From contig NZ_QLMK01000005.1 in NCBI RefSeq assembly GCF_003259955.1, forward strand, positions 111,371 to 175,370: a stretch of DNA of 64,000 nt. Reading direction: 5' to 3'. Every line of letters begins with the position of its first letter. Within the stretch, counting starts at the first letter, position 1. The notes beneath the pieces were generated by a model. It had not been told where the DNA came from and searched no databases. It saw only the letters and a program-made list of their open reading frames with translations. This stretch comes from Falsochrobactrum ovis. Lineage in GTDB: Bacteria > Pseudomonadota > Alphaproteobacteria > Rhizobiales > Rhizobiaceae. A program made the translations under genes and the position numbers. This document shows positions 10,122 to 19,371 of this stretch, in pieces.

Positions 10122-10664
10122 ATGGAAAAAAGCCCTGATGCGTTCAGGACCATAAGTGAGGTGGCTGAGGAGCTTGATCTTCCGCAGCATGTTTTGCGCT
10201 TTTGGGAAACACGCTTCACGCAAATTAGACCTATGAAGCGCGGTGGCGGGCGTCGTTATTATCGGCCTTTGGATGTCGAACTTCTAAAGGGCATCCGGCA
10301 TTTGCTTTATGATCAGGGCTACACAATCAAGGGCGTCCAGCGCCTTTTACGTGAGCATAATTCGCAGTTTATCATAGCTCTGGGCCGCGGTGACGTGAAT
10401 GCGATTGAAGCTATTACCCGGCAAAAACAAGCGGCTGTTGACGATCAGGCGCAAAAAAAGGCTAGTACCGATTACGAGATGCCGTTGCCCAATGGCATTA
10501 AAGCTTCCCAACCGTCACGCAAGCTTTTTGGACTTTTCAAGGGTGATGAAGACGGTCCAATTGGCGCGGATGGCAAACGCCCTTCAAAAGACAATCGCGC
10601 GTTGCTTCAAGAGACGCTTTTTGACTTGTTGGAATGTAAGCGACTTCTGGATCAGGTGCGCTGA
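10122..10664 (+). CDS. MerR-family transcriptional regulator
   Basis: A 180-residue regulator. Residues 9-75 form a MerR-type winged helix, [20 protein letters not shown] then [23 protein letters not shown]. The next part, [13 protein letters not shown], begins the usual coiled coil, and a low-complexity tail has no metal-binding Cys pattern. This short MerR type follows ihfA in many rhizobia, and E. coli has no obvious equivalent at this place. Its target and ligand cannot be told from the sequence. Confidence 0.85.
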   Translation: MEKSPDAFRTISEVAEELDLPQHVLRFWETRFTQIRPMKRGGGRRYYRPLDVELLKGIRHLLYDQGYTIKGVQRLLREHNSQFIIALGRGDVNAIEAITRQKQAAVDDQAQKKASTDYEMPLPNGIKASQPSRKLFGLFKGDEDGPIGADGKRPSKDNRALLQETLFDLLECKRLLDQVR

Positions 10665-10678
10665 TAGTGATGTCTAAA

Positions 10679-10713
10679 CCCATCCAGTGAACTAGTGAGT
10701 GTCTCTGGATGGG
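10679..10713. terminator. Hairpin between convergent merR-type and sugE-type genes
   Basis: CCCATCCAG (10679-10687) and CTGGATGGG (10705-10713) form a perfect 9-bp stem with a 17-base loop. The position between two converging genes suggests a shared terminator, although the T runs are weak. Confidence 0.5.
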
Positions 10714-10718
10714 AGTTA

Positions 10719-11036
10719 TTAGCTGGACGAAAGTTTCAAACCAATAAGCCCCAGCAAGATCAATGCCACACTAATGATCCTGAACAAGTTGGCCGCTTCC
10801 CCCAAAATTAATATGCCGACGACAAAGGCTCCTACCGCTCCGATGCCAGTCCATACTGCATAAGCGGTCCCCAAAGGCAGGCTACGCATTGCCACTGCAA
10901 GCAGAGCGAAACTGCCGATCATCGTTACGATGGTGATAATACTTGGTGTTAGGATGGAAAAACCTTCCGATTTTTTCATATAGAATGCCCACACCACCTC
11001 AAGAATGCCGGCAAGACTAAGATAAACCCAAGCCAT
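10719..11036 (-). CDS. sugE: Small multidrug resistance protein, Gdx/SugE type
   Basis: A 105-residue four-helix membrane exporter of the SMR family. The SugE/Gdx subgroup works as a dimer and exports guanidinium in exchange for protons; some members carry quaternary ammonium compounds. The key Glu13 lies in [10 protein letters not shown], and the rest is four hydrophobic helices with the conserved [15 protein letters not shown]. The ATG at 11036 has GAAGGAG seven bases upstream. I looked for a guanidine riboswitch upstream and did not recognise one. Substrate is inferred from the family. Confidence 0.88.
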   Translation of the reverse strand: MAWVYLSLAGILEVVWAFYMKKSEGFSILTPSIITIVTMIGSFALLAVAMRSLPLGTAYAVWTGIGAVGAFVVGILILGEAANLFRIISVALILLGLIGLKLSSS

Positions 11037-11526
11037 TTTTACTCCTTCGTTTGGATATCCCAAACCCGATTTTATCTGGTGCGTTCGCGCCACATGCTCA
11101 AGTGAAAGGAACGACGGATTGACCGCTGGCCCCGGTAATGGCCGGACTGCGAAACGCAAAATTGTTTTTGAGGAAAGCGATGCAGCCGCTCATCAATGCG
11201 ACACACATCGATATAGTGAATGGCACCCATGATGATGTGTAGACGGCAATCGGGCTGATTTTGAATCGGGACTGAAAACGGCTGTTCAAGCAAGACATAT
11301 TATACCCCAAAATGGGGCCGTCCCCTATGCGAACACCGGCGCAGGTCGTCCTGCGCACATATTAAATAATAAGTTTTTTTCTTGAAGGCAAGGGGAGGTT
11401 AGCGGCGTTTCCGTGACATTTACGGCCCCGGATCGTGTCACTGCGTGCATTTGTGTGCATTATATTCTCTTAAAGCCAAAAAAGGCTTGCAGAAAAAGTC
11501 TATGCATCCTAAGGCTTTCCACGGTT
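11037..11526. other. Region upstream of sugE-type gene, no supported gene
   Basis: This 490-base stretch between the exporter and the tRNA gene has only short leftward open frames between 11098 and 11358. One contains a hydrophobic segment ([15 protein letters not shown]), but none has a Shine-Dalgarno sequence or a family I recognise. It may include a decayed gene and the promoters for both neighbours. A CCGG-containing small hairpin lies near 11131-11146. Confidence 0.35.
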
Positions 11527-11603
<77 letters not shown>

Positions 11604-11618
11604 TTTTTCAATGACTTA

Positions 11619-11840
11619 ATGCTATTATCACTTGTTGGGTTTACCGCATTTGTTGCGGTTTACAGTTTCCTCACGGACATAGTTTTTGCCGGGCAGCACA
11701 TTGCGTGGTCAGAGATCTCCGGCTCGCTCCACTCGTTCTTTTTCCAATACTGGCCTAAAGATCAGGAATTGGTGCCCAGCCAGAGGAAATTCATTTTTCG
11801 TCTTCCAGATGCATCTTATGCAATATGCGATGCACTATAG
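11619..11840 (+). CDS. Possible small membrane protein after tRNA-Pro
   Basis: A 73-codon open frame begins 15 bases after the tRNA. Its first 25 residues are hydrophobic (LLSLVGFTAFVAVYSFLTDIVF) and the rest is polar. There is no Shine-Dalgarno sequence and its end overlaps the 3' end of the leftward gene by 50 bases. It may be a chance frame. Confidence 0.25.
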   Translation: MLLSLVGFTAFVAVYSFLTDIVFAGQHIAWSEISGSLHSFFFQYWPKDQELVPSQRKFIFRLPDASYAICDAL

Positions 11841-12135
11841 GAGCGGCAATAGCGCTGAAAGCAGCGACGAAAAATAGATTTGAATAAAGTTTCAACAAGG
11901 CAATATACATTTGTCCTGTATAAGTCTCAGGCATTTGAAGAGGACCCAATCCCGCATGGATATGGGATGAAAAAAGGATTGCTTCCTTAAACGATACCCC
12001 TTCAATGAGCATAAAACCGAAGGCGCCCAGGGCTAAAGAAAGCACTAAAAATCCAAAGACATAAAATCCGTGTTTGGATAATCGCTTGAAAAAGCTTTTT
12101 GTCGAAATGACCGGATCAGAAATTTTTTCAAACAT
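11791..12135 (-). CDS. Small two-to-three-helix inner-membrane protein
   Basis: A 114-residue protein with a basic cytoplasmic start (FFKRLSKHGF), a first membrane helix near residues 27-48, and a second hydrophobic segment near residues 82-103 before a charged tail. The middle part EAILFSSHIHAGLGPLQMPETYTGQMYIALLKLYSN resembles the pore-region spacing of two-helix ion-channel-like proteins, with a conserved-looking GLGPL, but no TVGYG selectivity filter is present. I know similar hypothetical proteins in rhizobia and give no function. Confidence 0.6.
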   Translation of the reverse strand: MFEKISDPVISTKSFFKRLSKHGFYVFGFLVLSLALGAFGFMLIEGVSFKEAILFSSHIHAGLGPLQMPETYTGQMYIALLKLYSNLFFVAAFSAIAAPIVHRILHKMHLEDEK

Positions 12136-12335
12136 AATTTTCGAACCAAGCTGAACCTATTTGGGAAGGACCAGATTCATATCCCACAAATTAAATCATA
12201 AAACCTGTTCATAAAAGATGTCATAATCCGGCCTAGGAGATTCAAAATAACGCTTTTTGACACAGCACCGTGAAAAGCTCCGTGATGCCAGCAAATTCGC
12301 AAATGGAGCAGCTAGTCATAACCAACTCCGCTTGA

Positions 12336-13634
12336 TCACTCTGTTACATAAACCTGCCGATTTGGTGAAATGCCGTATGAGGCGCGGCGGGTTTGTGAAT
12401 ATTTATATTCTAGCCCGATACACCCCCAAATAATGCCAAGCAGCAGATAAAAATGGCGCCAATGATCGGTATCGATGACATTGCCGATTAGGACATGACT
12501 GAGGTAAGTGGCATAAGTACAAAGTAGAAATGGTTGCCATGGCCGTTGGCGCAGCAAAAATTTGAACCCAAGCCCAAGCGTAAGCCCGGTCAACATCACA
12601 AAGGCAAAAAAACCGATCCAGCCATAATCCAGTGCAGCCTTGAGCCAAATATTATGCGTGTCCTCACCAAATAAAGGTGCAAATACAAGCGGACCGATTC
12701 CTAGCGGATGCTCCATTGCATATAGCATGCCGTCCCAGTGTCGGGCAAAACGGCCATGACGATCCGAATCATATTCCTGAAGCTGCATACGCTCTAGAAA
12801 AAAGCTCTGCACATCGGGGATTTGTAACAGCAGCAAGATGCTGACCAGCGCCGAAATGATGGTACTCAATCCGACAAGCACCAAATAAAACCGGGCACGA
12901 TTACTCTGCATCTTCAGGAAAACGATTGTAAAAACAAACATCACAGCAATTGATGTCATTATCCATGTGGCGCGGGAAAATGAGACCAATATTGCCGGAA
13001 TCAATAAACAGCAAAGCGGAAGATATATGAATATATCCCGTGGACGCCCTCTTACGCATCGATAGAAGCACCAGGTGAAAGGCAAAACGAGAAAGGGGCC
13101 AAAAACGTTTGGATCCTCAAACGCACCTTTTGCGCGTCCATATCGGGTATAAATATCCGCGCCTGGAATTAAGCCGAAATAACCCGCAATTCCAAGTATT
13201 GCAGTAATTGAGGCGGTGAGTAGATAGGCATTGAAAATTATCCTCAACCTTCGGTAGTCGGCTTCAATGAAAGCAGCGAAAAAAACCGACGTTAACGCCA
13301 GGAAAAGTGACACCGCGACATAGAGAGGTCCACTTTTGATATCCGCCATTTGCATAACGGAAATCATCCCACCGAGATTGAAAACGGTAAAAACCGCCAA
13401 TAATACACTGCTAACGCGCGTCAAACGCAGACCAAACAGTAAAGCTACAGTCATCAGGCCGAGCATATAGAGTTCGTAAGGTGCCGGCTCTGACATGACA
13501 AAGCTTAGCAAGAAAACACCTAAGCCAACGCTGAAATTGGCAATTAAACGGTTTAACTTGCGTTTTTTCTCTTGGGCGTCTACTCCCCAACCATACTCGG
13601 ACACTGGATGGTTTTCTCGCGTTTGCGTTCTCAA
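12336..13634 (-). CDS. O-antigen ligase/polymerase family membrane protein
   Basis: A 432-residue polytopic protein of the Wzy/WaaL (O-antigen ligase) superfamily, with about 10-12 membrane helices and one large periplasmic loop. The family-typical segments FEDPNVFGPFLVLPF and, later, HNIWLKAALDYGWIGF are present; the latter contains the His of the Wzy_C region. It probably polymerises or transfers the exopolysaccharide repeat. The likely start is a TTG overlapping the stop of the preceding sugar transferase as TTGA; no nearby ATG exists. A GTG at 13604 is an alternative. Confidence 0.85.
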   Translation of the reverse strand: MRTQTRENHPVSEYGWGVDAQEKKRKLNRLIANFSVGLGVFLLSFVMSEPAPYELYMLGLMTVALLFGLRLTRVSSVLLAVFTVFNLGGMISVMQMADIKSGPLYVAVSLFLALTSVFFAAFIEADYRRLRIIFNAYLLTASITAILGIAGYFGLIPGADIYTRYGRAKGAFEDPNVFGPFLVLPFTWCFYRCVRGRPRDIFIYLPLCCLLIPAILVSFSRATWIMTSIAVMFVFTIVFLKMQSNRARFYLVLVGLSTIISALVSILLLLQIPDVQSFFLERMQLQEYDSDRHGRFARHWDGMLYAMEHPLGIGPLVFAPLFGEDTHNIWLKAALDYGWIGFFAFVMLTGLTLGLGFKFLLRQRPWQPFLLCTYATYLSHVLIGNVIDTDHWRHFYLLLGIIWGCIGLEYKYSQTRRASYGISPNRQVYVTE

Positions 13635-15160
13635 TACGCATTTTCCGATTTTAATAACCTGATTGGCGTCAGGAAAAGAATTTTGAGATCGAACCAGAGC
13701 GACCAGTTTTCGATATAAAATAGATCATATTCGGTCCGCATTCGTATCTTTTCATCATTATCGACTTCACCGCGCCAACCATTGATCTGCGCCCAGCCAG
13801 TAACCCCGGGTTTCACTCTGTGCCGCGCAAAATATCCGTCAACCACATCATAGTAGCGTAAATTATGTACCTGAGCCGCAACAGCGTGCGGACGCGGTCC
13901 GACCAGTGAAAGCGTCCCGCTCAATGCGTTGAAAAACTGGGGTAATTCATCAATCGATGTTTTGCGGATAATCCGACCGACACGTGTGACACGCGGATCA
14001 TTTTTCGTTACCGCTAGTCTTGCTGTAGGGTCGCATTGGTCCGAATACATTGACCGAAATTTCCAGACATTGATCACTTCGTTGTTAAAACCAAAGCGCT
14101 TCTGCTTGAAAATAACGGGTCCCTTGCTTTCAAGCTTGATGGCGATCGCTGTAACCAGCATGATCGGTGAAAAGACGATAATGCCCAGTAGGCTGAATAC
14201 GATGTCGAACATGCGTTTCGCCACCGAGTCCCAATCATTGATGGGCTTGTCGAAAATATCGAGCATCGGGACCGCGCCGATATAGGAATAAGCGCGTGGA
14301 CGAAATCTCAAATGAGTGTTTAATGCAGAAAGCCGAATATCGACGGGCAGTACCCATAACTTGTTCAGTAACTCCAACACTCGAGCTTCTGCACTGATCG
14401 GTAAAGAGACTATGAGCATGTCGATATGCGCGATACGGGCAAATTCGATCAGCTCATCAATCGTCCCCAGTTTAGGATAGCCCGCAACTACCGGCGGTGA
14501 ACGGTCATTGTCGCGGTCATCGAAAATTCCGCAAATCCGAATATCATTATCGGGCTGTTGTTCGAGTGCTCTAATAAGAGTTTCTGCATTTGGCCCGCCG
14601 CCTACGATTATGGCTCGGCGCTCCATCGCACCATTACGTGTCCAGCGTTGGATTTTAAACGCAACGAGTATGCGAACAAATATAAGCAGCAAGAACACGC
14701 TTGCGGCCCATAAAAGGAACCAACCGCGCGAAAATTCCGCAGAAATTTTGAATAGAAAACCTGCAATCGCAAATATACCAAGCACTGTGGCCCAGCTTGC
14801 GATCAGCCGCTGTAAGCGCCGTAGCGGGCTGCGTAGGACGCTGAGTTGGTACCCTTCGTTAATTTCCATCAGCAGTACAAAAAATGTACCGCCACAGACG
14901 GTAATCAGTAAATAATAAACGAGAAGAGGCGAGCTTACGCCCACATAAAAAATCAGGCTGAGAACGCCTGCTAGCAAGATCAGGCTAAATTCAGCAACTC
15001 GCATAATGCCACTGAGCATGACCGGCGAGAACGTGTCTTTTCGATATTGATTGGCCATACGAAGCGCGAGCTCATTTAGCTTCACCGGCGGGGTGTAAGC
15101 CGCAGACGTCGTTGAGCTCGTCTGAGAAGCTTTTTGAGGAGACTTAGAATTTGAATCCAT
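13631..15160 (-). CDS. Undecaprenyl-phosphate glycosyl-1-phosphate transferase (WcaJ/ExoY type)
   Basis: A polyprenyl glycosylphosphotransferase of about 509 residues that loads the first sugar-1-phosphate on the lipid carrier to start an exopolysaccharide repeat. The N-terminal half has four or five membrane helices and a CoA-binding-like domain (IVGGGPNAETLIRAL). The C-terminal catalytic domain carries KRMFDIVFSLLGIIVFSPIM, KSKGP-like phosphate loop text, VWKFRSM, RTSIDELPQ-type RKTSIDELPQFFNA, and VGPRPHA. The ATG at 15160 is used; an in-frame TTG at 15223 would add 21 residues. It is cotranscribed with the polymerase/ligase gene by overlap. Confidence 0.92.
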   Translation of the reverse strand: MDSNSKSPQKASQTSSTTSAAYTPPVKLNELALRMANQYRKDTFSPVMLSGIMRVAEFSLILLAGVLSLIFYVGVSSPLLVYYLLITVCGGTFFVLLMEINEGYQLSVLRSPLRRLQRLIASWATVLGIFAIAGFLFKISAEFSRGWFLLWAASVFLLLIFVRILVAFKIQRWTRNGAMERRAIIVGGGPNAETLIRALEQQPDNDIRICGIFDDRDNDRSPPVVAGYPKLGTIDELIEFARIAHIDMLIVSLPISAEARVLELLNKLWVLPVDIRLSALNTHLRFRPRAYSYIGAVPMLDIFDKPINDWDSVAKRMFDIVFSLLGIIVFSPIMLVTAIAIKLESKGPVIFKQKRFGFNNEVINVWKFRSMYSDQCDPTARLAVTKNDPRVTRVGRIIRKTSIDELPQFFNALSGTLSLVGPRPHAVAAQVHNLRYYDVVDGYFARHRVKPGVTGWAQINGWRGEVDNDEKIRMRTEYDLFYIENWSLWFDLKILFLTPIRLLKSENAY

Positions 15161-15257
15161 TTCCTGCACGATGCCTTTGCCAATCAACTTGCTGGATTGT
15201 ATCTCGCGATAAATCCTTTGCAATTACCGCTATGGGTCAGAAAAACTGAATACCCCG

Positions 15258-16400
15258 TCAAGACAGTGCTTCACGGTAAACCAATTCTATCGATCTTGCC
15301 ATGACTGAGAGGTCAAAGCGTTCTCGGAGGCGGTCAATATTGGGTTGTGATGCGCGATAAGCGCTTTCATGCGAAAGAACGTCGAGGATTTTTAATGCGA
15401 GCGCCTCTTGATTCGGCTCGACAAGAGCTCGGGCGTCGGCATCAAAAACTTCAGGAATTCCGCCAACATTTGACGCGATGACTAACTTTTGTGAAGCGAG
15501 CGCCTCCAGCACAATATAAGGAAACGCTTCAGCGCGTGAGGGGATAACCATAATCCGCCCTAACGCAAAGGCTTCTTTCGCTGGCATTCCTGCAAGAAAG
15601 CGGATCTGCTTTACGAGATCTAATTCTTGCGCCAACGCAACAAATTTGGGCTTTTCATTTCCATCGCCAACGATTGTCGCAGATAAGGCGAGCCCATATC
15701 TGTCGCGGATGTTGGCTATGGCGTGAATGAGTATATCCGGCCCCTTCAATTCACGCATTGTACCGATGAAAAGCAGATCGGTTGCATCAGGGTTCACGTC
15801 AACTGCAGTGAACTCTTCCGATGTTAATCCATTATAAATAATGGCATAAAGACAGCGGGGTTTCCCAATCTTCTCTTCATACGCTCGCTTCTCATCATTG
15901 GATACGAAAATAATGGCATCGGTCCGACGGGCAAGAAACCTCTCAATGAGAAATAGTGCGCGACCACGAATTGTATTGTGGTCATAGTGCAGGCTCCCTC
16001 CGTGGGGAGAATAGATACGGGCTACGCGAGAACTGAAAACCCGTAGCGCTGAGCCGGACAGGCGAGCATAAACACCGCCTTTTGCGCCATGGCCATGCAA
16101 TATATCCGGCTGCAATTTCTTAATAATACGGTAGATATTGATCGCGGTATTAAAGTCGCTCAGCCCGATCTGGCGCTGCATCGGAACGCGATAAAGACCA
16201 AGGGCCAGTTGCGGCTGCAACTCTTTCAATATTTCATTTTCGCGCGGTCCGCCGGTACCAGTATCGCAAATGATCCCAACCTGATGCCCTTGCATTGCCT
16301 GAAAACGGGCAAGATCACAGACATGACGGAAAAGTCCGCCTGTTGGCTCTCTGAAGCAATGAACGATGCGCAGAGGCTTGTTGGTTGTATCTTTAGACAT
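15258..16400 (-). CDS. GT4-family glycosyltransferase
   Basis: A 380-residue retaining glycosyltransferase with a GT-B fold. The acceptor half contains FREPTGGLFRHVCDLARF and HGHGAKGGVYARL. The donor half has the GT4 pattern LLFIGTMRELKGPDILIHA, and EX7E as EAFPYIVLEALASQKLVIASNVGGIPEVF. It adds a sugar to the lipid-linked repeat on the cytoplasmic face; donor and linkage cannot be read from sequence. The ATG at 16400 is taken as start; a TTG two codons upstream is possible. It lies 9 bases after the Wza-like gene, in the same operon. Confidence 0.9.
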   Translation of the reverse strand: MSKDTTNKPLRIVHCFREPTGGLFRHVCDLARFQAMQGHQVGIICDTGTGGPRENEILKELQPQLALGLYRVPMQRQIGLSDFNTAINIYRIIKKLQPDILHGHGAKGGVYARLSGSALRVFSSRVARIYSPHGGSLHYDHNTIRGRALFLIERFLARRTDAIIFVSNDEKRAYEEKIGKPRCLYAIIYNGLTSEEFTAVDVNPDATDLLFIGTMRELKGPDILIHAIANIRDRYGLALSATIVGDGNEKPKFVALAQELDLVKQIRFLAGMPAKEAFALGRIMVIPSRAEAFPYIVLEALASQKLVIASNVGGIPEVFDADARALVEPNQEALALKILDVLSHESAYRASQPNIDRLRERFDLSVMARSIELVYREALS

Positions 16401-16409
16401 GGCCAACCA

Positions 16410-16994
16410 TCAGAACAAGCGTTCGCGCACGTAAATCGTGTCGCCTGGCAAAATAGGATCAGAGATCAACACTCGCCCGGTCATCACTTTTCCGTTGATT
16501 TGCCGCGTTATATCAACATTTTCTTGATTGGCGCGAGGACTGAAGCCGCCCGCCGCAGCGATGGCTTTCTGGACTGTCATCCCAGGAACATAGCTATACT
16601 GACCAGCCGCGCCCACTTCACCCATCATGAATACAGGGCGATAGCGATCGACTTCAATACTGACATCGGGATCGCGTAAATAACCGCTCCGGAGTTTAGC
16701 GGCAATCACGCTTTCGAGTTCTTTTAGTGTTTTGCCTCTCGCAGGAACACTCCCCACCAGCGGAAATGCGACATAGCCCGACTGATCGACATTGTAAATG
16801 TTTGTTAGATTGTCCTGATCAAAGACCGTTATCCGTACTCGATCCCCGGCGTTAAGCCGATAAGGCTCATCTAATGACGCATGGAATGCCGCAGGTGCAG
16901 GACGGTAGGAAGAACATGCAGAGAGGATCGTTGCAGCAAAACAAAGCGCAACCAGAAGTTTTTGGCGTTTGTGCCTGATATCAATTTTCTGCAT
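16410..16994 (-). CDS. Wza/ExoF-type polysaccharide export lipoprotein
   Basis: A 194-residue exported lipoprotein with signal sequence and lipobox ATILSACSS. A Poly_export domain follows (YRLNAGDRVRITVFDQDNLTNIYNVDQSGYVAFPLVG), then a SLBB segment (VFMMGEVGAAGQYSYVPGMTVQKAIAAAGGFSPRA). It is about half the length of Wza because it lacks the C-terminal membrane helix and extra SLBB repeats, like short rhizobial ExoF/Gum-type proteins. The ATG at 16994 gives a proper signal peptide and has GAGGCGGA upstream. It heads the leftward polysaccharide operon and is divergent from the Wzc-like gene. Confidence 0.88.
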   Translation of the reverse strand: MQKIDIRHKRQKLLVALCFAATILSACSSYRPAPAAFHASLDEPYRLNAGDRVRITVFDQDNLTNIYNVDQSGYVAFPLVGSVPARGKTLKELESVIAAKLRSGYLRDPDVSIEVDRYRPVFMMGEVGAAGQYSYVPGMTVQKAIAAAGGFSPRANQENVDITRQINGKVMTGRVLISDPILPGDTIYVRERLF

Positions 16995-17300
16995 TACCGT
17001 TTCCGCCTCGGTTTCTTTCGAAAACCATTGCCATTCCCCTATGGTCAAGCAGTAAGCAATGGATGCGCTGCCCAACACGAAATCCAATCTCAACTGTTAT
17101 TGTTTGATTAGGGTTAATGGCAGGTAAAGAACTGCCGTCGGCGCAAAGAATCTTTATTCCTTCTTAGAACGGATATCCGCTTAACTCTCTGGTTACCTTG
17201 TTCGTTTACAACTGCATATTATAAATTAGATCGTAAGCGGTAGCGGGCTTGCTACGAGCCGAAAAGATCTGATTGGTCTATGCCTCCGCGGAGTATCATG

Positions 17301-19367
17301 ATGTCAAGAATCGACCCCGTGTCGAAAGATGCAGATATTGATATCGGCGCGCTTTTTAAAAGCCTGCGCCGCAATTGGCTATTGGTAATTGGCGGTGCCT
17401 TTTTAATGGCGCTGATGGCATGGGTTATTTGCATGCTTATCACTCGGGATTACCGCGCGGAAACCCGGCTTTTGATTGAGCCAAGTGAATCCGTATACAC
17501 GCGACCAAATGGAGATGTAGCCGCTGAGCGTCCATTGCTTGATGCCGAGAACATTAAAAGCCAAGTCGAGATCATGAGATCAACAGACTTGCTCAAGCGA
17601 GTGTCGGACCAACTGAACCTAGTGGAGAAAAAAGGTTTTTTATCCGATCATTCAAGCGGTCTGAGCCAGTTTTTGATTCTTCTGGGGTTGCAAAGTGATC
17701 CTTCGGGTGCCCCGAAGGAGGAGCGCGTCATTGAAAAACTCCGCAACAATCTGGACATATATAATATCAAGGACTCACGCGTGATCGTGGTCCAATATAG
17801 ATCGTCAAATGGGGAAGAAGCTGCCGCTATCGCCAATGCGGTTGCCGACGCGTATATTGCTCTTCAACGAGCAGCAAAACTCGAATCCACAGATGACGCA
17901 ACCGGATGGTTGGCGCCGGAAATTGAGGATTTGCGCAATAAACTGCGTGAATCGGAAAAGAAAGTTGCAGATTATCGCGCGGCCCATGAGCTTATGACAG
18001 GGCAGGCGAATACCACCATCGCTTCTCAGCAACTTTTTGAACTAACAACCGAATTGTCACGTGTCCGCTCCGAACGCGCAACCGCAGATGCCCAGGCTGC
18101 GAGCATCCGAGACGGATTAAAAGCCGGTAATGCAATCGATACTTTACCCGCCGTTGTCGCCTCGCCAATGATGCAGCGGCTTGCGGAGCGCCGTGTTCAA
18201 CTCAAAAATCAGATTGCTGATCTTTCGATGACTTTCTTGGATGCTCATCCGCGGATTCGCGCTTTAAGAGCGCAGCTTTCTGATTTAGATCAGCAAATTG
18301 CGGCCGAAGGGCAGAAATTGCTGACCAGTCTCGAAAGTGAGGCCACGGTTGCCAAGCTGCGGGAAGATGAACTAACTCAAGAGCTTAATCGCGTTAAAGC
18401 GCAGGCAGCCCAAGCGGACAATCAGGAGGTCGAACTTCGTGCGCTGGAACGCGAAGCCGCTGCACAACGTCAGCTCTTGGAAACTTATCTCACCCGTTAC
18501 CGCGAAGCTGCGGCCCGCACAGACCGCAATTATGGTCCGGCGGATGCACGTATTTTCTCAAGAGCGGTTGCACCAAGCTTACCCTATTACCCCAAGACGC
18601 TACCGGTTGTGGGCTCAACTTTTGGAGCTGGGCTACTACTCCTATCGGTTTTCATCCTCTTGCGAGAGCTTTTCAGTGGGCGAGCTTTCATTCCGGCGGA
18701 GCCACACCCATATGACAAGATTGAAGAAAATGAGATGGCTCCTGTGTTGCCGATCAATCCGCAATCCGAAAGCGAGCCTGTGACAGAAGCTTCCGCGGGA
18801 GCCGAAGATAGTGAACCAAATAGCGTAAAAAGCGTTGCGAACCGGCTGGTTAAAAAACGCGTCATCATCGTGTCGCCAGAAGGCGATCAGGCAGCCATTG
18901 GTTCACTAAATCTTGCCCGCGAATTAGCCGATAAAGGCCGGCGGGTTATCCTTATCGATATGTCCACTTACGGAACACTCGGAACGGCTATGCTGGAGAG
19001 CAGCACTATGCCTGGGGTCACAGAATTGCTCACAGGTCAAAAACGCCTCAACGATGTTATTTATACGGACCATTTTTCACAAGCGCATATAATGCCACTG
19101 GGGCAAGCAGACCCTGAAGAAGCCATGCGCTCTGATGACAAATTGACGCTTATCCTAGATGCTTTGGAAACGGTCTATGATTTTGTGCTGGTGGAGTGCG
19201 GTTCATCCACCTCACGGCAGATTCATCCGATTGCTGACGGTTCGGCCGAAGTGATCATGAACATCGTCGATCCTGACAATGAAGATGTAGTTCGAGCTGC
19301 GATTGATATGGATCAGGGTGGCTACGAGGACGTGATCATTGTAATGAACAAGCCGACCGCAGGATAA
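17301..19367 (+). CDS. Wzc/ExoP-like chain-length protein with degenerate tyrosine-kinase domain
   Basis: A 688-residue polysaccharide co-polymerase. Residues 1-55 carry the first membrane helix and Wzz fold. A long coiled coil runs to about 400 and a second helix lies near 430-450. The C-terminal 170 residues keep the BY-kinase fold, but the nucleotide motifs are lost: Walker A reads SPEGDQAAIGSLNLA without GK(S/T), Walker A' is VILIDMSTYG, and Walker B is VLVECGSS. There is also no C-terminal tyrosine cluster. It may therefore set chain length without kinase activity. The ATG at 17301 has GGAG seven bases upstream. Confidence 0.88.
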   Translation: MSRIDPVSKDADIDIGALFKSLRRNWLLVIGGAFLMALMAWVICMLITRDYRAETRLLIEPSESVYTRPNGDVAAERPLLDAENIKSQVEIMRSTDLLKRVSDQLNLVEKKGFLSDHSSGLSQFLILLGLQSDPSGAPKEERVIEKLRNNLDIYNIKDSRVIVVQYRSSNGEEAAAIANAVADAYIALQRAAKLESTDDATGWLAPEIEDLRNKLRESEKKVADYRAAHELMTGQANTTIASQQLFELTTELSRVRSERATADAQAASIRDGLKAGNAIDTLPAVVASPMMQRLAERRVQLKNQIADLSMTFLDAHPRIRALRAQLSDLDQQIAAEGQKLLTSLESEATVAKLREDELTQELNRVKAQAAQADNQEVELRALEREAAAQRQLLETYLTRYREAAARTDRNYGPADARIFSRAVAPSLPYYPKTLPVVGSTFGAGLLLLSVFILLRELFSGRAFIPAEPHPYDKIEENEMAPVLPINPQSESEPVTEASAGAEDSEPNSVKSVANRLVKKRVIIVSPEGDQAAIGSLNLARELADKGRRVILIDMSTYGTLGTAMLESSTMPGVTELLTGQKRLNDVIYTDHFSQAHIMPLGQADPEEAMRSDDKLTLILDALETVYDFVLVECGSSTSRQIHPIADGSAEVIMNIVDPDNEDVVRAAIDMDQGGYEDVIIVMNKPTAG

Positions 19368-19371
19368 GTTA

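Noticed and set aside
10900-11300. Guanidine riboswitch upstream of the SugE/Gdx-type exporter
   Set aside because: Looked for the ykkC core and for paired ACGR-loop hairpins on the minus strand and found neither.
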